Source: Trissonchulus latispiculum
Taxonomy: Eukaryota; Nematoda; Enoplea; Enoplida; Ironidae
Direction of reading: 5' to 3'
Assembly: GCA_030248195.1 (NCBI GenBank)
Contig: JASAND010020435.1
Span: forward strand, 1 to 64,000
DNA length: 64,000 nucleotides
Part shown: positions 48,843 through 61,137 of the stretch, piece by piece
Numbering within the stretch: position 1 is the stretch's first letter
How the letters are laid out: the number at the start of each line of letters is the position of its first letter
The notes under the pieces: generated by a model
Database searches by the model: none
Told to the model about the DNA's origin: nothing
What the model saw: the letters and a program-made list of their open reading frames with translations, nothing else
Position numbers and translations under genes: made by a program

Positions 48843-49619
48843 CTTAATCCAACTTCTGATTTCTCAATCAATAACTTTAATCTGGGGACACACACTATGG
48901 AAACTGAAGCATTCATAAATTTTAAAACTAACATTTTTAAAAATTAAATTTTAAGTTTCGTAAGGTGAATGCGACGTAATGTGATGTGGGATCCGAAAAC
49001 TTATTGTACAAACTTCAAGTGTAGCAGTTTGTGTCGCTGAACATGCATCCGAAATCCCTTATTCGATTAAGCATTTCCTTACGTAAGCGTGAGCTTAAGT
49101 TGTAAACTTAAATAAATATAAAATGTTATCTTTTTCTAAGCTAACGAAAAGCTTAATGGGCACAAGGGTTTCAGAACGAGCTCAGCGATTTAAAATACCC
49201 TATATATAAGCAATTTCGTAACAAATTCGGGGGAAAACGTTATCAATTTCAAAACTTTATTTCACAATTTACAAAAATTTATATTTACATTTAAAAAATT
49301 TTGAATTCATGATTCACTGAGTGCCACACAAGACATTTTATTATTTTTAAAAAATAAAGAGTTATGGCAGAGGTGGAAAACCATAAGATGTTACGTAGTT
49401 TAGCGATTTAGATAATTACTTAGCACAAATGCTAGGATCGGTTTCAATGACAAACGTCCTGAAACTGCAAAAATTCGAAAAAACCGCCAGTGGAAAATCC
49501 GAACATTGTATCTGAGTCTGGGTCTGTATCTGATAGGGTCTCGCCCTCTACAACCGATGTCCACTCTGGAAAGAAACATTTGGGATAACCAGATGACCAT
49601 CATGGCAGCTGGTATATAT
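48843..49619. other. No feature recognised
   Basis: AT-rich sequence 5' of the retrotransposon. No promoter motif is identifiable. The right end (49500-49619) may belong to the next LINE fragment. Confidence 0.4.
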
Positions 49620-50235
49620 CATATCACCCATATCCAAAGGATGTACCCATATCACCATTCAGTGGGTCCCCAGTCACGTCGGGGTCTGGGGAAACGAGGC
49701 TGGTTGGTGATATAGCTGCCAAAAGTGCCCTCTCCCTGGATCAAAGATACCTGATGTCGATACGCTGACTACCAAAGCCTTCATAAAACGTTACATCAAG
49801 GAGAATTGTCATCAGCTGTGGGGTTGGTACGACAGCGAAACTATCTACCCGGAACACCCACCAGTGCAAAAGTCCAAAGAATACGGTCTTACCCGGAAGG
49901 AGCGTGTAATTCTGTTGCAGTTGCGTTGCAAGGGTCATTGCACTATCCATGCTAAGCAACAATTCCAACTGGGAATTGCCCAATCCCCGACCTGTCCTTC
50001 CTGCGGCGCCAAAGAGGAGGACCTTGCTCACCTCCTCCTCCACTGCCCTGCCCACGACGAAGCCCGGCGCCGACACCTGGGGACTAGGAATAGGCTGCAC
50101 ATTTTATCGAAGGACCCCCCTCGGGTTTTTGGCCTTCCTTCGGGATGTGGGGCGGCTCTGAGCTGCTATAACCACATTGGATTACCCTCCACGACGGCCA
50201 GGAATAGGAAGAAGAAACAGAAGAAGAAAGCATTG
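49620..50235 (+). pseudogene. 3' end of an RNase H-bearing non-LTR retrotransposon
   Basis: Plus-strand translation gives an RNase H end (IQWVPSHVGVWGNEAG, then after a one-base shift GDIAAKSALS). Next comes an RT C-terminal tail (LTRKERVILLQLRCKGH) with a zinc motif CPSCGAKEEDLAHLLLHC (CX2CX8HX4C). Together these are typical of I/R1/LOA-type LINEs. It is 5'-truncated and ends in a GAAGAAGAAACAG-rich tail at about 50230, directly against intron sequence shared with BTB gene 6. It therefore inserted into the intron of the orphan BTB copy. Confidence 0.75.
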
Positions 50236-50277
50236 TATCTTTATTTTTATTTAAATATTTTGCTTTTGCAATTTTAC

Positions 50278-50521
50278 CTTCAATTGTAGCAGTTGATCCA
50301 GGCATCAAGATAGATAAAATGGTCTCAATCTCTTTGGAGGAAAAATCACCCAGTTTCAGTCGCCCGTTAGTCTTCTCAGCAAATTCCAGTTCTCCATAAA
50401 ACATGGTAGTAAATACAGGACTGTAGGCAGATAAAATCTGAGTACAAAAGTGGAATACAGTTTCTTCCACCTCAATCACCACATCATCGTACGGAGATTT
50501 CTTCAGAAACGAGCGAGCCAT
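50278..50521 (-). pseudogene. Orphan first exon of a BTB array gene (array copy 5)
   Basis: ATG at 50521, 244 nt, donor GTAAAATTG. It encodes DDVVIEVEETVFHF, ILSAYSPVFTTMF and KEIETILSILMPG, and is nearly identical to exon 1 of gene 6. No DESVWCC-type second exon lies downstream before gene 4; a LINE fragment fills the intron position instead. Read alone, the frame runs on to 50084 by chance. The copy is either broken or depends on a distant exon 2. The coding part itself is undamaged, so the loss is recent. Confidence 0.75.
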
Positions 50522-51340
50522 GGTGCAGCTGATTAATATGCGAAGCTAAAAAATGTTTATAACAGAACTATTTTCATTCATGGCAAGCTGAAACAGCCAG
50601 CAAATTATGCGACTACATGTGTTTAGTTACATAGAACTGGAGGACTGGAGTTGGACGTCCTATCCTAAGTGGGTCCAGCGCAGTCAAAAGCGAGCAAGCA
50701 CCCTCCAGCTCCAGCTAACATAAACCTGTGAACAAAGTGAACAAGTAGAAAAGTGCAACAGCTGTTTGACAGTTTCTCATGTCTAATTTTAGCGGCGTTC
50801 CTTCATAGAGTTTTTCCACTGGGTAGTGCCTTGTCGAGTTGATCACTAGATTTGTCCAAAACTGACTGGCCGCCGGCAGACCAGAAACGGCCAGTCCACA
50901 GTCCACAGGCCAGCCCTAGCCGAAGCTCGGAAACAGGCTGGCCGTTTGACACTAGCCGAATGACGAAACTAGCCGTATGACAGCTTAGCCGACTTGACAG
51001 CTTAGCCGACTTGACAGCTTAGTCGACTTGACAGCTTACTATATGGGCACAGACTCGTATTTCATAAGTGGCGTATACTTCACATTTTAGCATGTGTATA
51101 CTTAGCTTAGCCAGCAAAAATGCCCTCAGCTAGCATCACTTGTTTTTCTTAGTTCTCGAGCTGGGTCAACTAGTACCGAGCTAACCTTTGATAGCACAGG
51201 CCGATCTCGTTGATTTTCGTTGCAGTGGATTCCTTGTGCGAAGACGATCAATTTAATATGCTGTAATGCTAATACTACTTCCAATGCGGGAAGGAACACA
51301 TAAATAAACGAGTCTGTCTGTCTAGGCTCTACAACATCTG
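50522..51340. repeat. Segmental duplicate, block A (partner 60452-61137 plus 62640-63130)
   Basis: The 5' flank of the orphan BTB exon matches the flank of gene 6: shared landmarks include AACTGGAGGA near 50636 and 61000, CAAGTAGAAAA(A/G)TGCAACAGCT near 50740 and 62677, and CCTTGTGCGAAG near 51232 and 63066. Block B is interrupted by inserted elements. A tandem run of GACTTGACAGCTTAG units lies at 50980-51037. Confidence 0.65.
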
Positions 51341-52029
51341 CCTTGAGGAGCTGGCAGAGTTCTCCAGGCAGAATTTACCTTTCGCCTTAATTCTTAGAAA
51401 TTGTGACTCATGAAAGTTTGGACAAACACAAATGAATTTCTACCTAGTGAACACAAACCTACCAAGAACACCTTACAAAACGAGCAAAAATGAAGCAAAA
51501 CTCTATTTTTCCGAAAAAACAAAGACTATGCACATTATTAGCAAACTGTTTCATAGTGTCAAATTATTCAATAAATTTAAAATGAGCAAAATTTCACTAT
51601 GAGAAAGTATACCTATATAAGTGCGTTGCGTATAACAACGCCGTCTAACTTTATATTCTAAAGTTCTGAGAAACACTGAAGTTCAATGTCAAACTTCTTG
51701 TGAATGGGTTACATTTTAATACAAATGCAAATTGTCAGCGATTAGTGCACGATCTACTAGATTGACATTTGCAGGAAGCGAACATGTTATGCGAGTCATA
51801 TACAATAAATTTAATTAAGTTATTACCATTGATTAATCCGGGAGGGGTCTCGGGTAGTGTTCTGAGAGAGGCCCAATTTTTCGTGGGCCGGCCGGCCCAG
51901 CTCGCGACGTCGACCGGACTGTACCGGCCGATGGCCGCCAGCCAAGGAACGGCTGCCGGCCGGTGCCACTTTTCGGGGGATATACGAAATACAAGCAAAA
52001 ATACAAGATACTCAGGATTGATGGCAGCT

Positions 52030-52662
52030 AGGGCCCCGTTTCACGAAGCGCTTATAGCGCTATAAGCTTATAAATAGTGTCAATTTTACAAGCTTATAAA
52101 TTTTACTGTTTCACGAAAGTCTTGTAAGTTTAGATTTCTTATAAGTTTTATAAGCAGGAAGGACCACTTATAAAGCGCTTGTAACTGAAAATCCTTCATA
52201 TTTTCACTGCTCAGCATAAGTCAATGGGCACAATACATGCTCTACTTTGACTTTTAAGTCCCCCCAGACGTCTGAACCAAATAAATTTGAATTATATAAA
52301 ATAAATAACTTTGGTTGATTTATGAAAGCATTAGATTAGTATTAAAGCATACAGATTAACAACTGATGAAATTAACTTAACCATATCTGGTTTTAGCAGA
52401 TTACTTCTAATTTTTAATAATCCACCCAACATAATATTCTTGATTAAGTCTGTCAATTCACAAATTATATCTTGTAAATGCGTAGAAATAGTTACAAATT
52501 GGCAGCTATAAGCGCTTATAAGTCAAAAAATTATAAGCGACTTGTAAGAGTTTTGTGCAACACTTTACAAGATCTTATAAACAGCTCATAAACCGCTTAC
52601 AAATTTCCGCTTATAGCCTAATAGTAAGCGACTTTATAAGAATGTTAGTGAAACGGGGGCCA
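52030..52662. mobile_element. Harbinger-like MITE with CTTATAAG subterminal repeats
   Basis: The ends GGGCCCCGTTTCAC and GTGAAACGGGGGC are inverted. Many CTTATAAG/GCGCTTATA palindromes lie inside each end. The design (GGGCC-type ends, dense short subterminal repeats) parallels the complete Harbinger element at 16263. No target duplication is certain. Confidence 0.5.
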
Positions 52663-52748
52663 GTTTAAGGAGAAAGGCCGCAAAAGCGGCCTTCCCTTTT
52701 CTAACTGTAGCGGCGCCCTGTCACTGGCCTGCCGGCCGGCCTGGTTCT

Positions 52749-53413
52749 GGCCGGTGTCGTATACTATTTTGTCACCTATGCTAAAATGTCACCAAAGCTA
52801 ACTTTTCACAGAAAAGGTCCGTTTCTTTTCCAATCTCGTTATTTTTGATGGCATTGGATAGCTCTTGCAGAGACGATTATTTTCATATAAAACAAGGTGG
52901 TAATTAAGCTAATTATAGCTGCTAATTATCACTTAAAATTAACATAGGAAATTTTCAAATTTTAAGGGAAACCTATCATGTTGTATATCATTCAAAAGCT
53001 CTTGACGAGGCGCATTCAATGGTAAAGGAAGTAAGCCGATTAGTTAAGCTGACCGAAACTTTAGCCCCGAAAAATTATTTTTGGTAACATATGGAGCTAT
53101 TACATATAGCCAATCCAATTAATCGGCTTACTTCCTTTACCATCGAATCCGCCTCGTCAAGAGCTTTCGAATGATATACAACATGATAGGTTTCCCTTAA
53201 AATTTGAAAATTTCCTATGTTAATTTTAAGTGATAATTAGCAGCTATAATTAGCTTAATTACCACCTTGTTTTATATGAAAATAATCGTCTCTGCAAGAG
53301 CTATCCAATGAAATCAAAAATAACGAGATTGGAAAAGAAACGGACCTTTTCTGTGAAAAGTTAGCTTTGGTGACATTTTAGCATAGGTGACAAAATAGTA
53401 TACGACACCGGCC
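52749..53413. mobile_element. Large near-perfect foldback (295-bp arms, 75-bp loop)
   Basis: Arms 52749-53043 and 53119-53413 are inverted copies with few differences, for example GATGGCATTGG against its GAAATCATTGG counterpart. The ends read GGCCGGTGTCGTATAC. A transcript through it would form a dsRNA hairpin of about 295 bp. No coding capacity. Confidence 0.8.
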
Positions 53414-53494
53414 AGTGACAGGCCAGCCCAGTATGGACCCGGGCCGGCACGCGGCCGGCCAGCCGGTCTGGACAAGCCCGGTGCACAACACTAT

Positions 53495-53880
53495 CACAAC
53501 TCCCCAACCCGGACAGAGTACAAGCCCTACCGCCGGCGACAAGGGTAACCAAAAATGGTCAAGGGATAAAGCAAAAATAGTCGGAAAAATTAGCTTTTAC
53601 ACCAAAATTTAAAAAATTTTGGGCTTCTCCAAATTTTTTAGTTTTTCGTTACAGGCGGGCGAAGCTTAGAAATTTTTCGACAAACTGAAGATTTTGTTGC
53701 AAATTTTTAAAACAACCGCAAATTCTAATAAAATTAGCGTTAACTTTTGAAAAATTTAACCAATTTAATCCTAGAGGTGCAAGCCCCCTTTAAAACTTTC
53801 AGTTCAAGGTACAAGCCCACTCAAAATTTTCTGGGGACACGCCACCCCAGGACCCAACCCTATGTTAATGCATGGTTATT
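53495..53880. repeat. Dispersed repeat, copy A (partner 60575-60990)
   Basis: Both copies contain CCAACCCGGACA, CGACAAGGG, AGCAAAAATAG, an AATTTAAAAAATT core and the end GACCCAACCCTATGTTAATG (53855 region; 60960 region reads GACCCGACCC). Non-coding, class unknown. Confidence 0.55.
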
Positions 53881-54158
53881 ACTATTAAGTTATATCAGTT
53901 CAGCCTCTCCGTTGTTCCCTTGCCCAGTGAGTCTCAAGTACTACATTTACCCGACTGCTTACCGTTCGGAGCAGATTCTTTAAAACACCGTTTCATCAGG
54001 CAAAAGTGAAGAAAACGTAAACAAGAGGCTACCTTCTTAATCACCACTGTTATATATACGTGAGTGGTGGGTATACCTGAGGAGCAAAAAGGTAAGTTGT
54101 TAAAGCCAACTTATTTCAGGTTCAGGGCTACTTGCAACAGATTTACACAGCCACGGGC

Positions 54159-56825
54159 TAGCCGCCCAGAGTCGTATGCGGGCCGCGGGTACCCGCGGGT
54201 ACCCGCGGGGCGGGGCGGGGCGGGCCGAATTTTACTACCCCCGCGGGCCGCGCGGGCCGATTCTGGGCTACTTTCATGGGGATAATTTTGCTTTCTAGAG
54301 ATTTCATACTGTACCAAATTATATACAAAAAAGGCAATATTTCAGATTTTTAAACACTATTTGACTTCGTTATGCCATTCGACACCTTCAGCATGTACTA
54401 TATTACTCAGTTTGTGTAATCAATCAGCGTATTGAGTAATAACCTGTAGAGTAAACATATAAACCAGTGAAAACTACAGGTTTTATTTGTATTGAATATA
54501 TACAAGTCTAGCTTGTAATCCATTAGACCAAAGTATCTTCTGTGAAAACCTATCAACGATGTCCTGCAGAAATAAGTCGAAACGTATTTATCATCTACAA
54601 AATTCAATCCTGTGGTTTCTACTGGAACCTTTGTGAGGGTTTAGCACTGAAAGTCGGGGTAGCATATTTGCCGAAATATTATTTTTAAAAGCTTTAACGC
54701 CTATTTTCATTGGCGCAGAAACTTAATTTTTAATTTAATTTCGGAAATTCGTGCTTTTGCACATAAATAGATATAAATCCATGATAACTTCTTACTGAAG
54801 ACTTTAATTCATTTAACTTTCATTCACAACTTCTTGCTGAAGACTAATTCATTTAAGGACAATGACAGCCGAATAAAGTTCCACAGCATAGGGCGTTATG
54901 GAGAAAATTGTTGCTGCGTCGCAGCTTTGGCGCTTTCAACGTGCCAAAGAGTAGCCGCGCTTTGGAAAAGCTAAGTTTCCCTTTAATTCATAATTTAGTC
55001 TTTGGAGCTAGATTCTTTTAAAATTTTTGACCTTTAGAGTTGTAGCGCAGTTCAACCATTGTTCTGGTATAGATATAAAATATCTCAGTTTTAATTATAA
55101 AAACATTCTGAGACAGAAGGTCTCATACTTCTTGAAGCTCAAGATGTAGTCTGCAGTACGTATATGCATATAATGTGCTTTGGACTACATGCAATCAATT
55201 TATGATTCTAGTCAAGTACAAACTGAGGATTGTGGAACTCAAGCAAGGAATTACTAAGGGAAAGACAAGTTGGCTATCACAACTTAGTTCGTCGACACTT
55301 TGGGTGTGTCTTCCATAACCTATCTTGTTCCATGGAATAACCATATTAGGATGTGGATTTGAAGTACCAGAGGATATCCATTCCAAAAGTTAAAGCTAAG
55401 TTTTCTAACATGATCTTTGTTTGCGTTCTCATAGGATAGCTGCAGTTAAGTCTCACCTATCCTGGCCATCAGGTGCGTTTGCAAAATTCCTGATGCATGC
55501 AAGCCAGTTTTGAACAGCAAGTATGAATGGAACGGTTTATTAAAATCGAAATTAAATAAAATGAACTATCAACTAGGTGAATTTTAATTGCTATTAATCG
55601 TTGTTTGTTAATGTGACAGTTGGCGGGGGACAGGCAGCAACCATGGCGAGTGGAAAAGGTCTTTCTGTGGTTGTTCCTGTATCCCAGTCAACTGAAACAT
55701 TATTTACTATACTTCCACAAAACGCAAGTGAAGATGAGTTGACTGCGGAGGAAGGCAGATGTACTCCGCTTTCGCAACTCAAAGCACGATACTCCAAACT
55801 TCTTTCAGTAATGGTCCAGAGGGACCAAATATATACTTTTGATTTAAAATCATTCTATTCTAGTGCCTGCCGGCACCAAATATAGCTGCTATCCCCCCTG
55901 GTCTACAATTGTCCGAGAGTTAAGGGGCGGCCGCCTTCGGGTGGAGCTGCCGAGGTGCGTTCATCACACAGTCGGTGATGGGCAAATCTCCAGCCTTGGT
56001 AAACGCCTCGGGTAATTGCAAAGACAATTACTCGGTGTCAGTCACCCCCCAGGCAAACTTATAAATTGTTAAGGCTGACACTACTCCTAACGGGATTAAA
56101 TCCAACTGGTGTGGGGCGTACCGAAAAAAAAAAATAATAGCTGGTTAATTAAGCTCGTCAAGTGCTTAAAGAATCTCGCTGTCAAGGATAAATGCGTCAA
56201 ATATTTGAGTAAAAATGAACATCCCTTCCCAAAAAGTTTTTCATGGTGTGCCCTTTTAATTAACACGTTCACTACTAATACCATTTTTGATTAATTACTT
56301 CATAGACTAATACTATTTTAATACTATATACACACTTACAAACAAAAATATAAATAATACAGGAATAAATCCTCCTCCTGTACACAATAAAAGCCGCATG
56401 AATATTTTGCTTTGCACACTAAAAAATTTTTCTTTGTAAACTACATGCTAAAGCTAGCCTGACCCAAAGGTGTGTCAGTAGTTTGCCAGTAGGAATCGGA
56501 CTGACCCACCGATGGCTCAGTAGTACTGAACGTGTTAAGGGAAGATAGGCTTTTATTACCACTTTAAGAACAGTAATTTGGTAGACAACAAAGTTCAAAT
56601 TAAACGGACAGAAAAATTGGCCGAATCCGGAAGTATCTTTCAAAATACAACAGTTTTGGTGCTCAGGTACTACATAGGTAGCAATTTGTATGTGCGGGTA
56701 CCTGCGGGCCGGTTTACGCGTGTGCGGGCCGCGGGCCGGAGTGTTGCGGGCCGCGGTCATGAGGTGCGGGCTGCGGGCCGGGCGCGGGCCGCAAAAATCG
56801 GCCCGCATACAACTCTGTAGCCGCC
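54159..56825. mobile_element. hAT-like element with CCGCGGGTACCC arrays (2.65 kb)
   Basis: The perfect 8-bp flank TAGCCGCC occurs at 54159-54166 and 56818-56825. The element 54167-56817 starts CAGAGTCGTATGCGGGCC and ends with the complement of CAGAGTTGTATGCGGGCC. GCGGGTACCCGCGGG palindromes lie inside the left end, and GCGGGCCGCGGGCC inside the right. It belongs to the same family as 33687-35309. The interior (for example the frame 55601-55885) shows no hAT transposase motif. Confidence 0.82.
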
Positions 56826-57238
56826 AATTCAAATTCTACTACACCATAGCAGAACCGGAGCGAAGAGGCTACTAAAAGATCTTACAGTTAACTTGAATCT
56901 AGTATTTCTAATCAAACACTAATGCCAGACAACTACAGAAAATTCTTCTACAGCACCCGCTCATACAAATGTTTATTGAAAGCAGAAAAACACAATCAAT
57001 GGATTTTACTATCGAATGTTTTAAACAGACAACACAACAGAAAATCAAGAAATACAGTAACACTGATAACAATCAATCTTGTATTATAAGCACAATATGA
57101 TGAAGAAAACAAAAGTCAAAGCAATTATTGTAAATAACCACATTTATTAAACACCAAATAAGGCCATCTAAATCAAATCTACGAAATCATGAACAGACGT
57201 GTCAACGGGATAAACATTTTACGATAAAGTATAAAGTT

Positions 57239-57970
57239 TTAAGGCGTTTTACTTTTAAACACGATCAAATTTTCGTCAAATACATTTGATCAAATTTTTT
57301 GACAGCAAAATATTTGATCAAATTGCCTGTTTACACTGTCAAAATTGCATCAAATAATTTCACTAAATTTTGATCAAATTGGGCGCCAGTTTGAATTTGC
57401 GGGCGTAGAAACTCATCAGTAAAAAGCGCAAACTAACGTTTTTCTTGTTATCTCAATGTGATTCTGAATCCAAACCTAAACGCCCTTGGGACAGAGGTTG
57501 GTAAAAAATCTAAAACAATTTACAGTTTCAAAAACTTTTCACTTTTCATTCGCAATTTTTAAATAAAATTATTTCATCATTTTTTGAACATTTGGCAATT
57601 TAAAATTATTTATTCATTTAAATCAAATTCAAAGTATATTTAATGGAAGTGTATGCTATCACAGTCCTATGATTTTGCACATTGTGTTGAAAGACCGTAG
57701 AGAAACTGCATGTGTGAATAAAACAAAAGGCTATGCTTCAAATTGACTTAGGGTCACATGATCCCCCTGCTAAAATGTCATTGGACAAGCCGTCAAATAT
57801 TTGATGGTTTTTGCGCACTGACCTAACCAATTTGATAGTTTGATAGCAATTTGATGGCAAATTTGACGGAATTTGATGCCCGTTCAAACCATCAAATTCG
57901 GTCAAAGTGCCAGTTTGGTCAAATTTGATCAAATTTATTGACGAAAATTTGATCGTGTGAACCGGCCTTT
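57239..57970. mobile_element. MITE with TTTGATCAAA subterminal repeats
   Basis: The inverted ends share CACGATCAAATTTTCGTCAA and a terminal AAGGC. Dozens of TTTGATCAAATT-type palindromes lie within 150 bp of each end. No coding. A relative with the same end layout is at 58418-59153. Confidence 0.6.
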
Positions 57971-57991
57971 ACAGTGCACTTAAAAACAGCA

Positions 57992-58207
57992 TTAAAAACC
58001 GTTTTCAGAAAATGGAAACTGTACGACAACGTCGGTCGCAGCCAAAAATATTCTAGTTAAAAATATAACCAAAAAATCTTCCCTATACAATGGGACTACC
58101 ACGAAAGAAACGGAAGACGATGTGAAGCGGAATTGATGAATCCCACCAGCTAGACCGCCGTGAATCATTAAGCACGTCGAAATTAACGCTAAAATGCTAA
58201 AATTCAT
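57992..58207 (-). CDS. Short ORF with signal-peptide-like N-terminus (tentative)
   Basis: 71 codons beginning MNFSILALISTCLMIHGGLA, a plausible hydrophobic signal sequence with a small residue at the possible cleavage site. The following residues have no recognised fold, and a donor site is not obvious. It could be the first exon of a secreted protein or chance. Confidence 0.15.
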   Translation of the reverse strand: MNFSILALISTCLMIHGGLAGGIHQFRFTSSSVSFVVVPLYREDFLVIFLTRIFLAATDVVVQFPFSENGF

Positions 58208-58417
58208 AACCTATTGCGATTATTAACGAGTCAGTTGTCAGTTGTCTTTTGGAAAATCCGTTCCGTTGTGATTATGGAATCACGCCGATTGGTCTGACCA
58301 GAGTAATTAATTAATAGCAAAGCAATATATATCCATTATAAGCTCTCAGCAATGACTACATTATTGATATCCAAATTATATCATTTTAATACTTTTGTCT
58401 GTTCAATCATTTCTAAA

Positions 58418-59153
58418 AGGTTTATACTATCAAACCTTCGTCTAACTTAGTCAGATGAAACTGTCCTCAAATGTTAGACGAAATTCTCGCATGTAAACAA
58501 CTAGATGGCTCAACTCTGACAAGGCAATTTTTGCTGGACGAAAATGGGAATTCTGTTTGATATCAGACGAAACTGACCAGTCATATGCATAGCTTCATTT
58601 TATGTAGCTTGAGTGAATTTTAAAAGAAACTGAGGTGAAGCAACAGCAGCCGAATATTATTGGATGCTGTGAAATTGTCAGTAGCAAACTTCTTGCTTGT
58701 TTGATGGACAGTGTAAACTACAGTTCGGAGAAAAAATATTTGCTCGACCACAAGCGTAGCCAGAAAAAATCTAAGGGGAGGAATGCACAAATTTTTCGGG
58801 GGGTTTGGGGGGGGGGGGCGCAGCCACATCATTCTTTGGCATTAAAAATACTTAAGGCCCTAGCACGTGTTAATGCATCCAAATGATGTAAAATCTGGTC
58901 AAAGTACACCAAATAGGGTAGTTGGTACTCATTTTGGTCTGCGAAACACGTATTCTGATGGTACGATACACTTATTTAGCGCCGGCGGCGCGAAAATTTT
59001 TTTAAATGGGCACGTGATAAATTTTTACACGTGGCACGGAAAAATTCTTGGGGACCATAATTTTAGGGGGAATTCCCTCCATTCTGCGCCCCTGGCTCTG
59101 ACATTTGTTCCATCTGATAAAGTCAGACGAAAGTTTGATCGTATAGACCCGGC
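58418..59153. mobile_element. MITE related to 57239-57970, with a nested repeat
   Basis: Left end GGTTTATACTATCAAAC and right end (complement of GCCGGGTCTATACGATCAAAC) are inverted. TTAA follows the right end. Inside, 58755-59100 is a copy of the dispersed repeat also at 24675 and 31396 (GTAGCCAG start, G-run, GGCGGCGCGAAAATTTTT, GCGCCCCTGGC end). Confidence 0.5.
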
Positions 59154-59327
59154 TTAAGAATGCATATAAGTTTACAACATTGTAACATAATTGTAGCACA
59201 CTAGCATTCATTCAGCATTGTAGCACTACAAACAAAACCAAAGAACAAAAATAAACGTATACAGCATATTATATACACGTAAGAAAAACTGCCAAAACAT
59301 TTGCAAGTATATGCATTGTTTCACAAT

Positions 59328-60451
59328 TTATTGTTCAAACAGAAACTTAAAGTCCAGATTAGTGCTAGTACAGGAATGAATGGCAAAGCTACACAGACAG
59401 TTAACATTTTCTTGACAGGCAACAATGCCACAGAAACTGCATTCGATACCATGTTCCAGGAAGTAGTAAGAAGATGGGAAACTGCAAAAAGCGCAGGCAG
59501 CAGATCTTGAGCAGAGAACCGAGTTCTGCGGCAGGACCCGATTATCTCCCTTGCAAAGAAGCTTGAAAATCAACGGGAGGGTAATCAAGACATTACTGTA
59601 TTGAATCAGTGGGATGCCAAGTTTCACATGCAGATCACAGATATGGGCCTTCTGAACCTGTTGAATGTAATCATTGAATGGCAGAGCACAGAGCTTAAGA
59701 ATTGCCTTCTTGGCAAGGCGGGACCAGCCACACTTTAGGGCAATCAAAACCGTCTCCCAGACTTGATTATTGGATTTGACCCAGCTGGAGTTCAAAAATG
59801 TCTGGATCTTCTGCCGTAGAAAGTCCACATCATACTTGTCAGCAAAGTGAAGACAGCACCATACTGACTCATCTAAAAATATACAACAAAAATGATAAAA
59901 TCCTGCACATCCAACAACAGCTTACGTATGTACTGTTAGAACAGGACTTTGTATATCTCAGGTTTGATTCACGAAATCAAGGTATTCACATTGCGGTCAT
60001 AAACCACAATAAATATATACAACTTGGGTTACAGAGACAGTTTAACAATTTGGACAACTGCCAGAAAAATGGTCACATTTAAAGCTCTCAGCCTGTACGG
60101 GGTAACGTCCTGAAACGGTTACAAATCGAACAGTCCTATACTTGGAAATCTTGGCATTGCTTGTATCTTTATTTTATTAATATGCTTGTTTTATTTTGCA
60201 ATTTTACCGTCAATTGTAGCAACAGATCCAGGCATCAAGATAGATAAAATGGTCTGAATCTCTTTGGAGGTAAAATCAACCAGTTTCAGTCTCCCGTTAG
60301 TCTTCTCAGCAAATTCTAACTCTCCATAAAACATGGTGGTAAACACAGGACTGTAGGCAGATAAAATCTGAGTACAAAAGTGGAATACAGTTTCTTCCAC
60401 CTCAATCACCACATCATCGTACGGAGATTTCTTCAGGAACGAACGAGCCAT
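59328..60451 (-). CDS. BTB/POZ protein with Cys-rich C-terminus, array gene 6
   Basis: Exons are 60208-60451 (ATG at 60451) and 59328-59872, with a 335-bp intron (donor GTAAAAT, acceptor TTTTTAG, phase 1), giving about 262 residues. BTB landmarks are DDVVIEVEETVFHF, ILSAYSPVFTTMF and KEIQTILSILMPG; exon 2 starts DESVWCCLHFADKYDV. The middle has VWETVLIALKCGW and LPFNDYIQQVQKA. The Cys module reads CSRSAACAFC, GIECSFCG, NCLCSFAIHSC. It ends about 12 residues later than its paralogues. Exon 1 is almost identical to the orphan exon at 50278-50521, pointing to a recent duplication. Confidence 0.84.
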
Positions 60452-60574
60452 GGTTCAAGTGATTAAAATGTTACGCTAAAATGTTTACACAATATTAGTT
60501 ACACTCGTGGCAAGCTGAAACTTTCGACAACAGGTGGTAGCCAATCATAGGTAAAAGCGGGGGGGGGAGGGTTT

Positions 60575-60990
60575 TGAGAGGATACAAGCTCCACCCCCCC
60601 CAACCCGGACAAGTATATACAAGCTCACCGCCGTCGGGGACAAGGGGTAACAAAAAGTGGCCAACGGCTAAGCAAAAATAGCAGGAAAATTAGTTTTTAC
60701 ACTGAAAATTTAAAAAATTCCCGGATTCGCAGGAATTTTTTAGCTAAATTTTAAATTTTTCGTTTAAATCAGGAAAAATTTTGACTTTTTTTCTACACAT
60801 TGGATTTCTACACACTTTTTGTGGCAAATTTAAATAAAATGAGCGTTAATATTTCGAAAAAATTCACAAATTTATTCTTTAGGTGCAAGACACCATGAAA
60901 ATTTCAGCAGTTGAAGCCACAAGCCCCCAGAAGACTTTCTGCGGACAACCTCCCCCCAGACCCGACCCTATGTTAATGTATGGTAGTAGC
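60575..60990. repeat. Dispersed repeat, copy B (partner 53495-53880)
   Basis: Same landmarks as copy A: CCCAACCCGGACAAG, GGACAAGGGG, AAAATAGCAGGAAAATTAG and CCCTATGTTAATGTATGG. It is inserted in the 5' flank of BTB gene 6, within duplicated block B. Confidence 0.55.
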
Positions 60991-61137
60991 TTTCAATAAC
61001 TGGAGGATCAAAGTTTGACGTCCTGAGTTGGTCAAGCCCAGTACAAAATACAAAACCGAGCAAGCATCCTCCAACTAACATAAAACTGTGACCTGTGAAT
61101 AAAAAGGATACGTAGAAAAAGTAGGCCACTAATAAAG

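Larger units (their letters stand above)
51855..53493. mobile_element. Possible hAT-like composite with GGCCGGCC arrays
   Basis: The ends TAGTGTT (51855) and AACACTA (to 53493) are inverted, and GC-rich GGCCGG clusters lie inside both (51890-51965 and 53410-53470). The flanking 8-mers do not match, so the boundaries are uncertain. Two other elements are nested inside. Confidence 0.3.
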
